Positions 48,239 through 57,262 of a stretch of DNA of 64,000 nt are shown here, piece by piece (position 1 is the stretch's first letter; each line of letters begins with the position of its first letter). This DNA comes from Sphingomonas cannabina. GTDB taxonomy: Bacteria; Pseudomonadota; Alphaproteobacteria; Sphingomonadales; Sphingomonadaceae. Where the stretch lies: contig NZ_CP090059.1 of the NCBI RefSeq assembly GCF_021391395.1, forward strand, positions 434,001 to 498,000, read 5' to 3'. The notes beneath the pieces are model-generated. The model had not been told where the DNA came from. It searched no databases and saw only the letters and a program-made list of their open reading frames with translations. The position numbers were made by a program, and so were the translations under genes.

Positions 48239-48715
48239 ATGCGGGAGCTGGTCGAGCGGGTTTTCGAGGACGGGCGGGTAACGGAGCGGCCGTCCGGCCG
48301 CGGAGGGCGGAGCGTGACGGTGAACCTGGCCGAATCGCCGCTGAGCTGGCTGCGCTCCCGCGGGCATGTCGACGTACGGCAGTATGAGGCGGGGGAGCGG
48401 CTGCGTGCGGACTATGAGACGGCGGAGCTGGGCCCGCGCGTCACCATGCGCTGGGACGCGGCGCCGGCCGGCCGCGGGCGGCGATCGGCGCCGGACGCGC
48501 TCGATCCGACGCTGGCCGGGATCGCGGCGAAGCGGCGGTTCGATGCGGCGATGCAGGCGGTCGGCGCCGGGCTCGGCGACGTGCTGTGGCGCGTGGTGTG
48601 CGCGGGCGAAGGGCTGACGATGGCGGAGAAGGCGCTCGGCTGGCCGAGTCGGTCGGGCAAGCTGGTGCTCGGCTTGGCGCTCGACCGGCTGGCGGACCAT
48701 TACGGGCTGGGCTGA
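48239..48715 (+). CDS. DUF6456 protein
   Basis: 158 residues from ATG 48239, preceded by GGAGGG. NLAESPLSWLRSRG followed by FEAGERLR-like YEAGERLRADYETAELGPRV, then RRFDAAMQAVGAGLGDVLWR and the terminal GWPSRSGKLVLGLALDRLAD match the alphaproteobacterial DUF6456 family (possible helix-turn-helix in the last 60 residues). Function unknown. The 3' end overlaps the convergent DUF2339 gene by 16 bp. Confidence 0.82.
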   Translation: MRELVERVFEDGRVTERPSGRGGRSVTVNLAESPLSWLRSRGHVDVRQYEAGERLRADYETAELGPRVTMRWDAAPAGRGRRSAPDALDPTLAGIAAKRRFDAAMQAVGAGLGDVLWRVVCAGEGLTMAEKALGWPSRSGKLVLGLALDRLADHYGLG

Positions 48716-51156
48716 GGGTCCTCCGCCACGGTGCTGGGGAAGACGCGGCGATAGGCCCAGCCGATCCCGATCAGCGCGATCCCCAGCCCGAGCAGCGAGA
48801 CGATGCGCAGCAGCCCGCCCGACGAGGCGATGTCGAGCAGGAATACCTTGAGCACCACCAGCGTGAGCAGGCCGAGCCCGAAGCTCCTCAGTGTATGCGA
48901 CCGCGTCGCGATGCCGCGCCAGAGCCATGCGATCGCGAGCAGCAGGAAGGCGGCCGAATAGCCCCAGTTCTCGCCGCTGCCGGCCGGGCCGGTGAGCAGG
49001 CTGCCATGGGCGAGCTGGCGGACGGCGGCGGCGACGGCGAGCGCGGTGAGCGCGAGGCAGGCGATGCGCCAGACGCCCATGCGCCGGACGAGCAGCGCCG
49101 CCGCGATCGCCGGGAGCAGCACCGCCGCATTGGCGACCGGCGCAGGACCGACGAGCTGGGGCGTGTGGAGCGGGTCGAGGATCAGCAGGTCGAACCAGAG
49201 GATGCGCAGCAGGGCGATACCGGCGAGCAGGTTGCCGAGGACATCGCGCCGCAACCGCCAGGCGAGCCAGCCGGCGGCGAGGAAAGCGAGCGTGATGATG
49301 GCGCGCTCGGTGAATCCCCAGGTGATGAAGCGCTCAGGCGTGGCGATCGCCAGCGGTTGCTTGGCGAGCGCGTAGAGCGCCGCCGCGATGAACAGGACGG
49401 CGACGGCACCGGCACCCGGGCGGCCGCTCGCGAAGGCGGTGCGGTCGAGGACGAGGAGACCGGCGACGGCGAGACCGGGCACGCCGACGCGCAGCAGCAG
49501 GTCGGCGAGCGGCGGGAGGTGCGTGTAAGGCGTGTGGTTGCCGATCAGCGATTCGCCGATGAGGCCCGCCATGCCGATGAGCGGCTGCATCGCGAGCAGC
49601 ACCAGCGCAACCAGGGCGAGCGTCGGGAGCCGTGCGAGAGCCGGATCAGGCCAGCGCCTTGCCCAGAAGGCGAGGCCGACCGTGATGGCGGCAACGGGCA
49701 GGCTCGCCCAGAGCGGGGGGACCCAGGTGGCGAGCGCGATGCCGGCGAGCAGCGCGGCAGCGGCGGTGCCGCCGACCAGCCCGGCATCGCTGCTGCCCGC
49801 GCGATCGCGGTGGCGCCAGGCAAGCACGAGGGCGGCGGCGGCGAGGGCCAGCTCGATCGCGCTCCAGGCGGACGGTGCGAGCAGGGTTGGAGCGAGACCA
49901 TGGGCGACAAGCACCGGTCCGGCGAGGCCGATGACGGCGACGCCGGCCCATTCGCGCGCGGTGCGGGACAGCGCGCCGCCGGCACCGGCGAACAGCAGCG
50001 TCGCCGCCACGGCTGCGATCGGCGTTACGCGCGTTTCGGGTGCAAGCAGGCCGGCACCGATCAGAAACAGGAGGAGCAGCGCGGCGGCGAGCGCTCCCGC
50101 ACGCATCCGGGGGTCGCGCCATGCCAGGATCAGCGCGGCGGCAGCGAGGATCAGGTCGAAGCTCCACGACAGCGCATCGAAGCGCAGGACCGGTGCGAGC
50201 ACGACGAGCTGGACCAGCCCGGCAACCAGCGGCGCGAGCAGCAGCCAGGGACTGCGTGCACCCGTGCGCGGCAGCGCCAGCGTCGCGCCGATCGCCAGCG
50301 CGACGACGAAGCCCGCGACCGCACCGGCGTCGCGGCCGTCAAGCAGCAGCGTAGTCAGGTTCGCCCAGCCGAACCCCGCGGCGACGGCGGCGATCGCGAG
50401 CCAGCTCCACCCGCGCCGGATCGCGAGGCCGAACAGCGCCGTCACGAGCAGCGCAAGATAGACCAGCAAAGGCCCGACGCCCGTTGCTTCGAAGCCGGCG
50501 ACGAGCGGCGCGGCGAATCCGCCGACCAGCGCCATCACCGCGGTCGGCGGGCCGTGACGCAGCGCCAGGAACAGCGCCAGCGCGGTGATCGCGACCATGA
50601 TCGCGAACCCGGCGAGCGCGCCGACCAGATGATATTGCGCGGCGGCGATGTAGAGCGTGCCATAGGCGCTGGCGACACCCGCACCCGCCAGCACCTGTCC
50701 CACGCGCGGATCGTCCCGCGTGAGCGGCAGACGGCGCGCGACTTCGCTGGCAGCGACCAGCAGCAGCGAGAACAGCGCCGCGAGAATCGTGCGGACGGCC
50801 GGGCCGAGAAGGCCGGTTTCCATGGAATAGCGCACCAGAAAGAAGCCGGCGAGGACCAGAGCGGCGCCGCCGATCCAGATCGGGAGGCGTCCGCCGATCG
50901 CGTCCTCCAGATTGAAACGCGGCAGGGCAGTGAGCGGGCTTTCGTACGGCGGCGGAACAGGTTCGGGTGGTGATGCCGGTGTTTCGCTGCGTTGTCCCGC
51001 GACGACCGTGGCCGGAGCGCGGCGTTCCGCCGCCGGCCGTGCGGACGAAGCGACCTCGCGTTCGGCCGGGCGGACGGACATGCCGGGATCGAGCGCGATC
51101 AGCCGGTCGTGGAGCCGCTCGACCTCCGCTTCGAGGCGGGCGATCCGCCGATGCAA
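48700..51156 (-). CDS. DUF2339 polytopic membrane protein
   Basis: At least 818 residues with more than 20 hydrophobic segments and a Pro/Ala/Glu-rich linker (about 30-70). FNLEDAIGGRLPIWIGGAAL and VRYSMETGLLGPAVRTILAA are the family signature. The start is a problem: TTG 51154-51156 leaves out an in-frame N-terminal membrane helix (SSFVILLIGVVGAAA) that most relatives have. Upstream to the in-frame stop at 51232 there is no ATG, GTG or TTG. Function unknown. Confidence 0.88.
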   Translation of the reverse strand: MHRRIARLEAEVERLHDRLIALDPGMSVRPAEREVASSARPAAERRAPATVVAGQRSETPASPPEPVPPPYESPLTALPRFNLEDAIGGRLPIWIGGAALVLAGFFLVRYSMETGLLGPAVRTILAALFSLLLVAASEVARRLPLTRDDPRVGQVLAGAGVASAYGTLYIAAAQYHLVGALAGFAIMVAITALALFLALRHGPPTAVMALVGGFAAPLVAGFEATGVGPLLVYLALLVTALFGLAIRRGWSWLAIAAVAAGFGWANLTTLLLDGRDAGAVAGFVVALAIGATLALPRTGARSPWLLLAPLVAGLVQLVVLAPVLRFDALSWSFDLILAAAALILAWRDPRMRAGALAAALLLLFLIGAGLLAPETRVTPIAAVAATLLFAGAGGALSRTAREWAGVAVIGLAGPVLVAHGLAPTLLAPSAWSAIELALAAAALVLAWRHRDRAGSSDAGLVGGTAAAALLAGIALATWVPPLWASLPVAAITVGLAFWARRWPDPALARLPTLALVALVLLAMQPLIGMAGLIGESLIGNHTPYTHLPPLADLLLRVGVPGLAVAGLLVLDRTAFASGRPGAGAVAVLFIAAALYALAKQPLAIATPERFITWGFTERAIITLAFLAAGWLAWRLRRDVLGNLLAGIALLRILWFDLLILDPLHTPQLVGPAPVANAAVLLPAIAAALLVRRMGVWRIACLALTALAVAAAVRQLAHGSLLTGPAGSGENWGYSAAFLLLAIAWLWRGIATRSHTLRSFGLGLLTLVVLKVFLLDIASSGGLLRIVSLLGLGIALIGIGWAYRRVFPSTVAEDPQPSP

Positions 51157-51365
51157 GGCAGCGGCCCCGACGACACCGATCAGCAGGATGACGAACGATG
51201 AGAAGATAAGCGGCCCCTTTCGCTGGACCTGCTATGCCACAAGCGAGCGACGCCGTCCGCCGCGAAACTGCGTTGCGATGAAAAACGGTAACGCTAGGCT
51301 TGCCATGGATTGGAGCACATCATGATTCTCGTCGGATCGACCCCTTTGCCGGACGCAGCGCGCGC

Positions 51366-52298
51366 ATGAGATTCACGTTCGTCAAATGCCACGGATCGGG
51401 GAATGATTTTCCCTTGATCGACGCCCGCGCGATCGAATTGAGCGACACCGAGTGGGCAGCGGTAGCGCGGGCGCTCGCCGACCGGCGGGGACCGGTGGGC
51501 GGCGATGGACTTTTGCTGCTGACACCCGGTAATAAAGTTGCGAAATTCGGGCAAAGAATGTTCAATTCTGATGGGTCCGAGGCGGCGACCTGTTTGAACG
51601 GGCTGAGGTGCGTGGCGCGGGCAGGGTTCGAGGCGTTGGGAATCGATGCCGCGACCGTTCAGCTGATGCGGTCGACCGCCGAGGTCGAGCGGGTGGCGGA
51701 GCTGGCGCCCGGGGTGGTGACGGTGCGCACGCGGGTGGGGCCGGCTTCGCTGGCGCCGGGCGACGTCGGGCTGAGGGTCGACGCGCCGGTGATCGAGGCG
51801 ACGATTCCGGGACTGCCCAACGCGCGCGCCTTCACCGCGGTGGCGATGCCCAACCCGCATCTCGTGGCCTTCGTCGACAAGGTCGACGAGCGCGAGCTGG
51901 TGTCGCTCGGCTGGTGGTGCGAGGCGGGGCCGGAGCTGCTCGCCGACCGCGCCAACGTGTCCTTCGTCGAGGTGCGGGGAAGCGACCTCTACGTGCGCAC
52001 CTTCGAGCGTGGGGTCGGCCTGACCGACGCCTGCGGCAGCGCGATGGCGGCGTCGACCTATGCCGCGGGCCTGACCGGCCGTGTGCCGTTCGGGCGCGAG
52101 ATCACCGTGTTCAATCCGGGCGGGATGGTGCGCGCCGCAGCGGGCGAGGACGGCATGGTGACGATCGCGGGCAACGCCACCTTCGAATGGGACGGCGAGG
52201 TGGAGGTCGACCTCGCCACCGCCACCGCGTCCGGCCTCACCGTGACGCGGCGACGCGAGGACGAAGTGGCCGCCTGGGAAAGCGCCAAACCAATTTAA
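51366..52298 (+). CDS. Divergent diaminopimelate-epimerase-like protein
   Basis: 310 residues of the DapF fold. KCHGSGNDFPLIDA is the usual N-terminal motif. Both catalytic cysteines are kept (SEAATCLNGLRC and LTDACGSAMAAS), but the first motif reads CLNG instead of CGNG and the second CGSAMA instead of CGTGA, changing the residues that hold the substrate carboxylate. It may be the real DapF or a paralogue acting on another amino acid (DapF-fold histidine racemases are known). It lies alone, divergent from the DUF2339 gene and next to the gene-transfer-agent cluster. Confidence 0.82.
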   Translation: MRFTFVKCHGSGNDFPLIDARAIELSDTEWAAVARALADRRGPVGGDGLLLLTPGNKVAKFGQRMFNSDGSEAATCLNGLRCVARAGFEALGIDAATVQLMRSTAEVERVAELAPGVVTVRTRVGPASLAPGDVGLRVDAPVIEATIPGLPNARAFTAVAMPNPHLVAFVDKVDERELVSLGWWCEAGPELLADRANVSFVEVRGSDLYVRTFERGVGLTDACGSAMAASTYAAGLTGRVPFGREITVFNPGGMVRAAAGEDGMVTIAGNATFEWDGEVEVDLATATASGLTVTRRREDEVAAWESAKPI

Positions 52299-52441
52299 CC
52301 TATCTGGCACTTTTCTATTGACATCGTCACGCTCTTATGGCACAAAAAGAGAACGCTGAAGAATTGCGAGTCGGGGGATGGCGTCGCCGCAGGCCGTGCC
52401 ATCGTCCGATCGAGGATCAGCTGGCCAAAGAGGATTCATTT

Positions 52442-52519
52442 CTCCGGCAAAAGCCGGGATCCAGGGCCGCGGGCGACAACCTGCCTGACCCTGGATCCCG
52501 GCTTTCGTCGGGATGACGG
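52442..52519. repeat. Palindromic intergenic repeat, family 1 variant
   Basis: Arms GGCAAAAGCCGGGATCCAGG and CCTGGATCCCGGCTTTCGTC lie about 22 bp apart. The 349-bp gap 52299-52647 holds this element and a TTGACA at 52319 without a clear -10; I see no gene in it. Confidence 0.85.
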
Positions 52520-52647
52520 CGGAGAGGGAACGGAAACAAGTTCGAAGCGGGGATAGCGGTTGGGCGGCCGCATCCCTGCTTCGCAGCGAACGGGCTGGCG
52601 CGCCGCAGGGCTGCTGCCGGCCCGTTCGCGTTTCGGGAGATCGTGAC

Positions 52648-53160
52648 ATGGACGATACCATGCGAAAGCGGCGGAGAGCGTCGGGGTACGACACGGGAAC
52701 GAGAGCGAACAGCTTCGGGATAAGGAAGCGGCAGAAGTTCCTCGATGCACTGGCGCTCACCTGCAATATCACCAAGGCGGCCGCCTATGCGGAGGTCTCC
52801 AGCGCCACCATCGCACGCACGCGCCATCGCGATCCGGTGTTCGCCGAACAATGGCGCAAGGCGCTGGAGATGGGCTACGATCGGATCGAGGCGCTGGTGC
52901 TCGAGTATAGCGGCGCCTGCGGACGGATAGAGCCCGATCCCGAACGCGCCGCGGCGGACGGCGCCGATCCCGAACCATTTGATTTCGAGCGGGCGATGAA
53001 GGTGCTGATCTATCGCCGCGGCGAGCGCAATGGCGAACCCAATCGCCGCACCGGCGGTCCGCGCCGCGCCGCGACGCGCGAGGAGACCAATGCCAACCTG
53101 CTGAAGGCGCTCGCCGCGGCCAAGCGGCGCGTGGAGAAGCGTCGTGACCGCGAGAGCTGA
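52648..53160 (+). CDS. Small terminase-like protein (gene transfer agent g1 position)
   Basis: 170 residues from ATG 52648. The helix-turn-helix region RQKFLDALALTCNITKAAAY with AEVSSATIARTRH resembles phage small terminases, followed by an acidic linker and a basic C-terminus (AATREETNANLLKALAAAKR). It overlaps the large terminase start by 17 bp. First gene of the cluster; DNA recognition for packaging is inferred. Confidence 0.75.
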   Translation: MDDTMRKRRRASGYDTGTRANSFGIRKRQKFLDALALTCNITKAAAYAEVSSATIARTRHRDPVFAEQWRKALEMGYDRIEALVLEYSGACGRIEPDPERAAADGADPEPFDFERAMKVLIYRRGERNGEPNRRTGGPRRAATREETNANLLKALAAAKRRVEKRRDRES

Positions 53161-54493
53161 GCGTCGGCACAGCGCGGATGCGGTCGACGATGCCTGGCTG
53201 CGCGAAGCCCTGGCCGACCTGCCCGAGGACGAGCAGGTGCGGGTGCTGGCCGCGCTCAGCGACCCGCAGGCGCGCGAGCTCGAGCGGCGCTGGACGATGT
53301 GGCGCCGCGACGAGCAGCACGAGCCGCCCGGCGACTGGCGCGTGTGGATGATCCGCGCCGGACGCGGCTTTGGAAAGACGCGGACCGGGGCGGAATGGGT
53401 GAGTGAGCTGGCCCGCCGCGATCGCTCCGCGCGGATCGCGCTGGTCGGCGCGACCTTCGACGAGGTGCGCCGGGTGATGATCGAGGGCAAGAGCGGCCTG
53501 ATCGCGGTCGCCCGCGACGGCGAGACGATCGACTGGCGGCCGACCGCGGGCGAGATCTTGTTCTCCTCGGGCGCCCGCGCCTTCGTCTATTCGGCCGAGG
53601 CGCCCGAGGCGCTGCGCGGGCCCGAGCATCATTTCGCCTGGTGCGACGAGCTCGGCAAATGGCGGCAGCGCGGCGAGCTGGCGTGGGACAATCTGGTGAT
53701 GGGGATGCGGCTGGGCGAGCGGCCGCGCGTGCTGGTGACGACCACGCCGCGGCCGACGCGACTGATGCGGCGGGTGATGGCGCTGCCGGACATCGCGCAG
53801 ACGGTGGGGAGCACGCGCGACAACCCGCATCTGCCCCAGAGCTTCGTCGAGGCGGTGACGGCGGAATATGGCGGCACGCGGCTGGGGCGGCAGGAGCTGG
53901 ACGGCGAGATGATCGACGACGTCGCCGGCGCGCTGTGGACGCGCGCGCTGCTGGAGGCGTCTCGGGTGCGCAGGCGGCCGGAGGTGACGCGGGTGGTGGT
54001 TGGCGTCGATCCGCCGGCGGGGATCGACGGCGATGCGTGCGGGATCGTGGCGGTGGCGCTGGGCGCGGACGGGATCGGTTACGTGCTAGAGGATGCTAGC
54101 GTCGCGGGCGCCTCGCCCGGCGAATGGGCGGCGGCGGTGGCGGGTTGCGTGGCGCGGCATGGCGCCGACCGGGTGATCGCCGAGAAGAACAACGGCGGGG
54201 AGATGGTGCGCAGCGTGCTGACGGGTGCGGATGCGGCATTGCCGCTGACGCTGGTCCACGCGAGCCGGGGGAAGAGCGCGCGGGCCGAGCCGGTGGCGGC
54301 GCTCTACGAGAATGGGAAGGTTAGGCACGTCGGGGCGTTTCCGGCGCTCGAGGACGAGCTGTGCGGGCTGACAGCCGGGGGTGGCTACGAAGGGCCGGGG
54401 CGGTCGCCGGATCGGGCGGATGCGCTGGTGTGGGCGATGACGGAGCTGATGCTCGGGCGGCGGGGGGAGGCTCGGGTGCGGGGGTTGGGGTGA
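53144..54493 (+). CDS. Large terminase (gene transfer agent g2 type)
   Basis: 449 residues. ATPase Walker A RAGRGFGKTR (71-80), Walker B HHFAWCDELG (162-171), motif III LVTTTPRPT. The nuclease domain has VVGVDPPA (Asp289), IAEKNNGG and RADALVWAMTEL. It is the most conserved gene of Rhodobacter-type gene transfer agents and of related HK97-like phages; it packages DNA into the head. Confidence 0.94.
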   Translation: MTARAERRHSADAVDDAWLREALADLPEDEQVRVLAALSDPQARELERRWTMWRRDEQHEPPGDWRVWMIRAGRGFGKTRTGAEWVSELARRDRSARIALVGATFDEVRRVMIEGKSGLIAVARDGETIDWRPTAGEILFSSGARAFVYSAEAPEALRGPEHHFAWCDELGKWRQRGELAWDNLVMGMRLGERPRVLVTTTPRPTRLMRRVMALPDIAQTVGSTRDNPHLPQSFVEAVTAEYGGTRLGRQELDGEMIDDVAGALWTRALLEASRVRRRPEVTRVVVGVDPPAGIDGDACGIVAVALGADGIGYVLEDASVAGASPGEWAAAVAGCVARHGADRVIAEKNNGGEMVRSVLTGADAALPLTLVHASRGKSARAEPVAALYENGKVRHVGAFPALEDELCGLTAGGGYEGPGRSPDRADALVWAMTELMLGRRGEARVRGLG

Positions 54494-54556
54494 GGGGGAT
54501 GCCCCGCCGATAGCCTAGGACCGCTAGGGTGACCTTCAGAATGCCTCTACTCGCCC

Positions 54557-54766
54557 ATGAGCGGCTCTATCGCAAACAGCATAGACGATCTCGACACGGC
54601 AACGCAGGTTGGCCGAGATGTCATCGCGCGCTCGGCCAAGTCATGCAGGTCATGGGCGCCGAGTTTCAGAGGGAACCCGCTATTACTGGGCGCGGGGCTT
54701 TTGGCGCGCTCGGAGGCCAATCGGTCTCGCGGGGTCGGCGATCGCAACGGTTGGTTGAGGAGGTAA
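54557..54766 (+). CDS. Small ORF of unknown function between terminase and repeat protein
   Basis: 69 residues. The last codons (AGG AGG TAA) form the ribosome-binding site of the next gene, which suggests real, coupled translation. The composition after residue 28 (Arg/Ser/Gly) is less convincing, and another frame (QVMQVMGAEFQREPAITG) looks more protein-like there, so a frameshifted or decayed gene is possible. The surrounding 54494-54770 region is otherwise empty. Confidence 0.4.
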   Translation: MSGSIANSIDDLDTATQVGRDVIARSAKSCRSWAPSFRGNPLLLGAGLLARSEANRSRGVGDRNGWLRR

Positions 54767-54770
54767 GACG

Positions 54771-55739
54771 ATGGGTATCAAGGCGAGCGATGAGGTCGGA
54801 ACCACGGCCGACAATAATACAGTCCTGGGGCTCAACGCCGGCGAGATGGTGTTGTTCGACTTCACGATGTTCCGCAAGGCGGGGCTCGGCGGGCAGGCGA
54901 TCTTCATCGGCAATGCCGGAAATTTCACCGCAACGGGAGGCGCCAATATCGCGATCGGCATCACCGCTGGTTTCAGCCTCGCCAATGCGGACAGCAATAC
55001 GCTCATCGGCTATGAGGCGGGCTACAATATCGTCAGTGGCGGCAACAATGTCGCGCTTGGGGCGCGGGCGCTGATCTCCGGTACGACGGCGCGCGACTGT
55101 ACGGCCGTCGGAGCGGGTGCGCTCAACAAGATGATCGATGGCGTCGGCGTGACTGCGATCGGGCGCTATTCGCTTCAGTCGCTCGTGCAGGGCGGGAACA
55201 ATACGGCGCTCGGCGATTCCGCCGCCCGCAACCTTTATGGCGGCGCGGATGCCAGCGCCGCCGGGCTGGGCCAGGGCGAGCAGAACTGCGTCGTTGGGTA
55301 CGGCGCGATGCGATACGGCTATTACAACAGCTATAATGTCGTGATCGGACAAGGCGCACTCTACAATGCCGGAAAGCCGGTCGGGCCGTTGCCGGAAGAT
55401 AGCGGCACGCCGACAGACCCGGGCACGCCCAGCAGCTACAACGCGATTGTCGGCTGGCTAGCCTTCGAGAACACGTCTGGCGGAGGTCATACGGGCCTCG
55501 GAGCCAATGCTGGACGGTCGCTCACCGGCGGCAACGACACGATCTTTATCGGGCGCGATGCCGGCTTCGGTGCCGGGCAAAAGATCGATGCGAGCGGCAG
55601 CGTGGTGATCGGAGTCGGGGCCGTCTCCACTCGCGATAATGAAATTGTCATCGGCAAAACGGCCGACACCCATGTGACCATTGCCGGGGTGGAATTCACT
55701 AAGAGCCAAGTCGAAGCATTGCTGGGCCTGGTAAGCTAA
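54771..55739 (+). CDS. Beta-roll repeat protein (YadA-head/tail-fibre-like) inserted in the GTA cluster
   Basis: 322 residues built of about 13 imperfect repeats of the type N-T-x-x-G-x-x-A-G (NTVLGLNAG, NIAIGITAG, NTLIGYEAG, NVALGARAL, NTALGDSAA, NVVIGQGAL, DTIFIGRDAG), as in trimeric autotransporter heads and phage fibres. No signal peptide or anchor domain. The C-terminus has IAGVEFTKSQVEALLGLVS. The strong AGGAGG site and lower GC than its neighbours suggest a separate origin. It may be a head or tail fibre for the particles. Confidence 0.75.
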   Translation: MGIKASDEVGTTADNNTVLGLNAGEMVLFDFTMFRKAGLGGQAIFIGNAGNFTATGGANIAIGITAGFSLANADSNTLIGYEAGYNIVSGGNNVALGARALISGTTARDCTAVGAGALNKMIDGVGVTAIGRYSLQSLVQGGNNTALGDSAARNLYGGADASAAGLGQGEQNCVVGYGAMRYGYYNSYNVVIGQGALYNAGKPVGPLPEDSGTPTDPGTPSSYNAIVGWLAFENTSGGGHTGLGANAGRSLTGGNDTIFIGRDAGFGAGQKIDASGSVVIGVGAVSTRDNEIVIGKTADTHVTIAGVEFTKSQVEALLGLVS

Positions 55740-55859
55740 CCCTTCTCGGGAGCGTCTGCGGTGCTCTCCTTGTCCACGGCTTTCCACGGACGATCGCGAC
55801 CCGGTCCTGATTAAGTTTAAGCGCTAACCCGCCTCCGCGACAAACAAGGAGCACGTCAC

Positions 55860-56957
55860 ATGAAATTGTTCGGACGCAAGTCCGGGCGCGAGGGGTCGCG
55901 TCCGGCGCTGGGGCGCGTGTCGGTAGGGCCGGCGGTCGGGGATTGGCCGCGGTCCTATGAGGCGCAGGTGCGGGACGGCTATTGCCTCAATCCGATCGCG
56001 CAGCGCGCCGTTCGGATCGTCAGCGAGGGGGTCGGCTGGGCGCCGGTCGACGCCTCCGCGCCCGAGCTTGCACAGCTGCTGGCTGCGCCTTCCGGGGCGC
56101 AGCCGCTGCTCGAGACGGTGGCGGCGCAGCTGCTGCTGCACGGCAATGCCTATGTGCAGCTGCTCGGCGACGGCCAGGGCGGGATCGGCGAGCTGTTCGC
56201 GCTCAGGCCCGAGCGGGTGGCGGTCGAGCCGGCGGCGGACGGGTGGCCGGCGGCCTATCGCTACCGCGTCGGCGAGCGCGTCATGCGGCTGATGGCCGAG
56301 GGGCCGCGGCCGGAGGTGATCCATCTGAAGGCCTTTCATCCGGCCGACGACCATTACGGGCTCGGCTGCCTGGGGGCGGCGGCGGGCGCGATCGCGATCC
56401 ACAATGCGGCGACGCGCTGGAATAAGGCGCTGCTCGACAATGCGGCGCGGCCGTCCGGCGCGCTGGTCTATGATCCCGGCGACGGGGCGGCGCTGTCGGC
56501 GGAGCAGTTCGCGCGGCTCAGGCAGGAGATGGAGGAGGGGTTCGCCGGCGCCGCCAATGCCGGGCGGCCGATGCTGCTCGAGGGCGGGCTCAGGTGGCAG
56601 GCGATGAGCCTGTCGCCGGCCGACATGGACTTCGTCGGGCTGAAGGCGGCGGCGGCGCGGGAGATCGCGCTGGCGTTCGGCGTGCCGCCGATGCTGGTCG
56701 GGCTGCCGGGCGACGCCGCCTATGCCAATTACCGGGAGGCCAATCGGGCATTGTGGCGGCTCACCATCCTGCCGCTCGCCGCGACGATCCTCGGCGGGCT
56801 GGCGCATGGATTGCGGGGGTGGTGGCCGGAGGCGGCGATGAGCGTCGATCTCAATCGGGTGCCGGCGCTGGCGGAGGACCGCGAGCGGCTGTGGCGATCG
56901 GTGGCGGGGGCAGATTTCCTGACGGACGACGAGAAGCGGAAGGTGGTGGGATTATGA
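55860..56957 (+). CDS. HK97-family portal protein (g3)
   Basis: 365 residues. Portal core features: YCLNPIAQRAVRIVSEGVGW, LLLHGNAYVQLLGDGQG, VIHLKAFHPADDHYGLGCL and EIALAFGVPPMLVGLPGDAA with YANYREANRALWR. It forms the dodecameric DNA entry ring. Shorter than phage HK97 portal, normal for gene transfer agents. Its stop overlaps the next ATG (ATGA). The 120 bp before it holds no gene. Confidence 0.92.
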   Translation: MKLFGRKSGREGSRPALGRVSVGPAVGDWPRSYEAQVRDGYCLNPIAQRAVRIVSEGVGWAPVDASAPELAQLLAAPSGAQPLLETVAAQLLLHGNAYVQLLGDGQGGIGELFALRPERVAVEPAADGWPAAYRYRVGERVMRLMAEGPRPEVIHLKAFHPADDHYGLGCLGAAAGAIAIHNAATRWNKALLDNAARPSGALVYDPGDGAALSAEQFARLRQEMEEGFAGAANAGRPMLLEGGLRWQAMSLSPADMDFVGLKAAAAREIALAFGVPPMLVGLPGDAAYANYREANRALWRLTILPLAATILGGLAHGLRGWWPEAAMSVDLNRVPALAEDRERLWRSVAGADFLTDDEKRKVVGL

Positions 56958-57262
56958 GCAGCGCGGCGGTGCTGGCGCAGCTGATGGCGCAGGCGGCGGG
57001 CGACGGGGCGGACCTGTCGACGCTGCGCGCGATCGCCGAGGAGGCGGGCGAGCTCGGCGCGGGTCGGGCGCTCAAGCGGCTGGGGCTGGCGGATGAGGAT
57101 GCGGCGGCGGACATGGCGGAGCTGCGCGAGCTGCTGCGCGCCTGGCGGGATGCCAAAAGATCCGCGGTGAAGGCGGTGGTCGGTTGGGTGGTGCGGATGC
57201 TGCTCGCGCTGGTGCTGGTGGGGCTGGCAGTGAAGCTGGGGTTCGGCGCGTGGGTGGACTGA
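56954..57262 (+). CDS. DUF6127 small membrane protein
   Basis: 102 residues: an acidic helical N-terminus (LMAQAAGDGADLSTLRAIAE, ADMAELRELLRAWRDAKRSA) and one C-terminal membrane helix (VVRMLLALVLVGLAVKLGFG). It fits my memory of DUF6127, encoded in sphingomonad GTA clusters at the g3.5 position. Role unknown. Confidence 0.75.
   Translation: MSSAAVLAQLMAQAAGDGADLSTLRAIAEEAGELGAGRALKRLGLADEDAAADMAELRELLRAWRDAKRSAVKAVVGWVVRMLLALVLVGLAVKLGFGAWVD

Noticed and set aside
48586..50973. A 795-codon plus-strand frame opposite the DUF2339 gene
   Set aside because: Its Arg/Glu/Gln/Gly-rich translation is what reversed membrane-helix codons give; the minus strand encodes the real polytopic protein.
52299..52400. 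A sigma-70 promoter (TTGACA at 52319) driving the gene-transfer-agent cluster
   Set aside because: No acceptable -10 hexamer is found 16-18 bp downstream, and the stretch to 52648 contains a repeat; evidence is too weak to list as a promoter.
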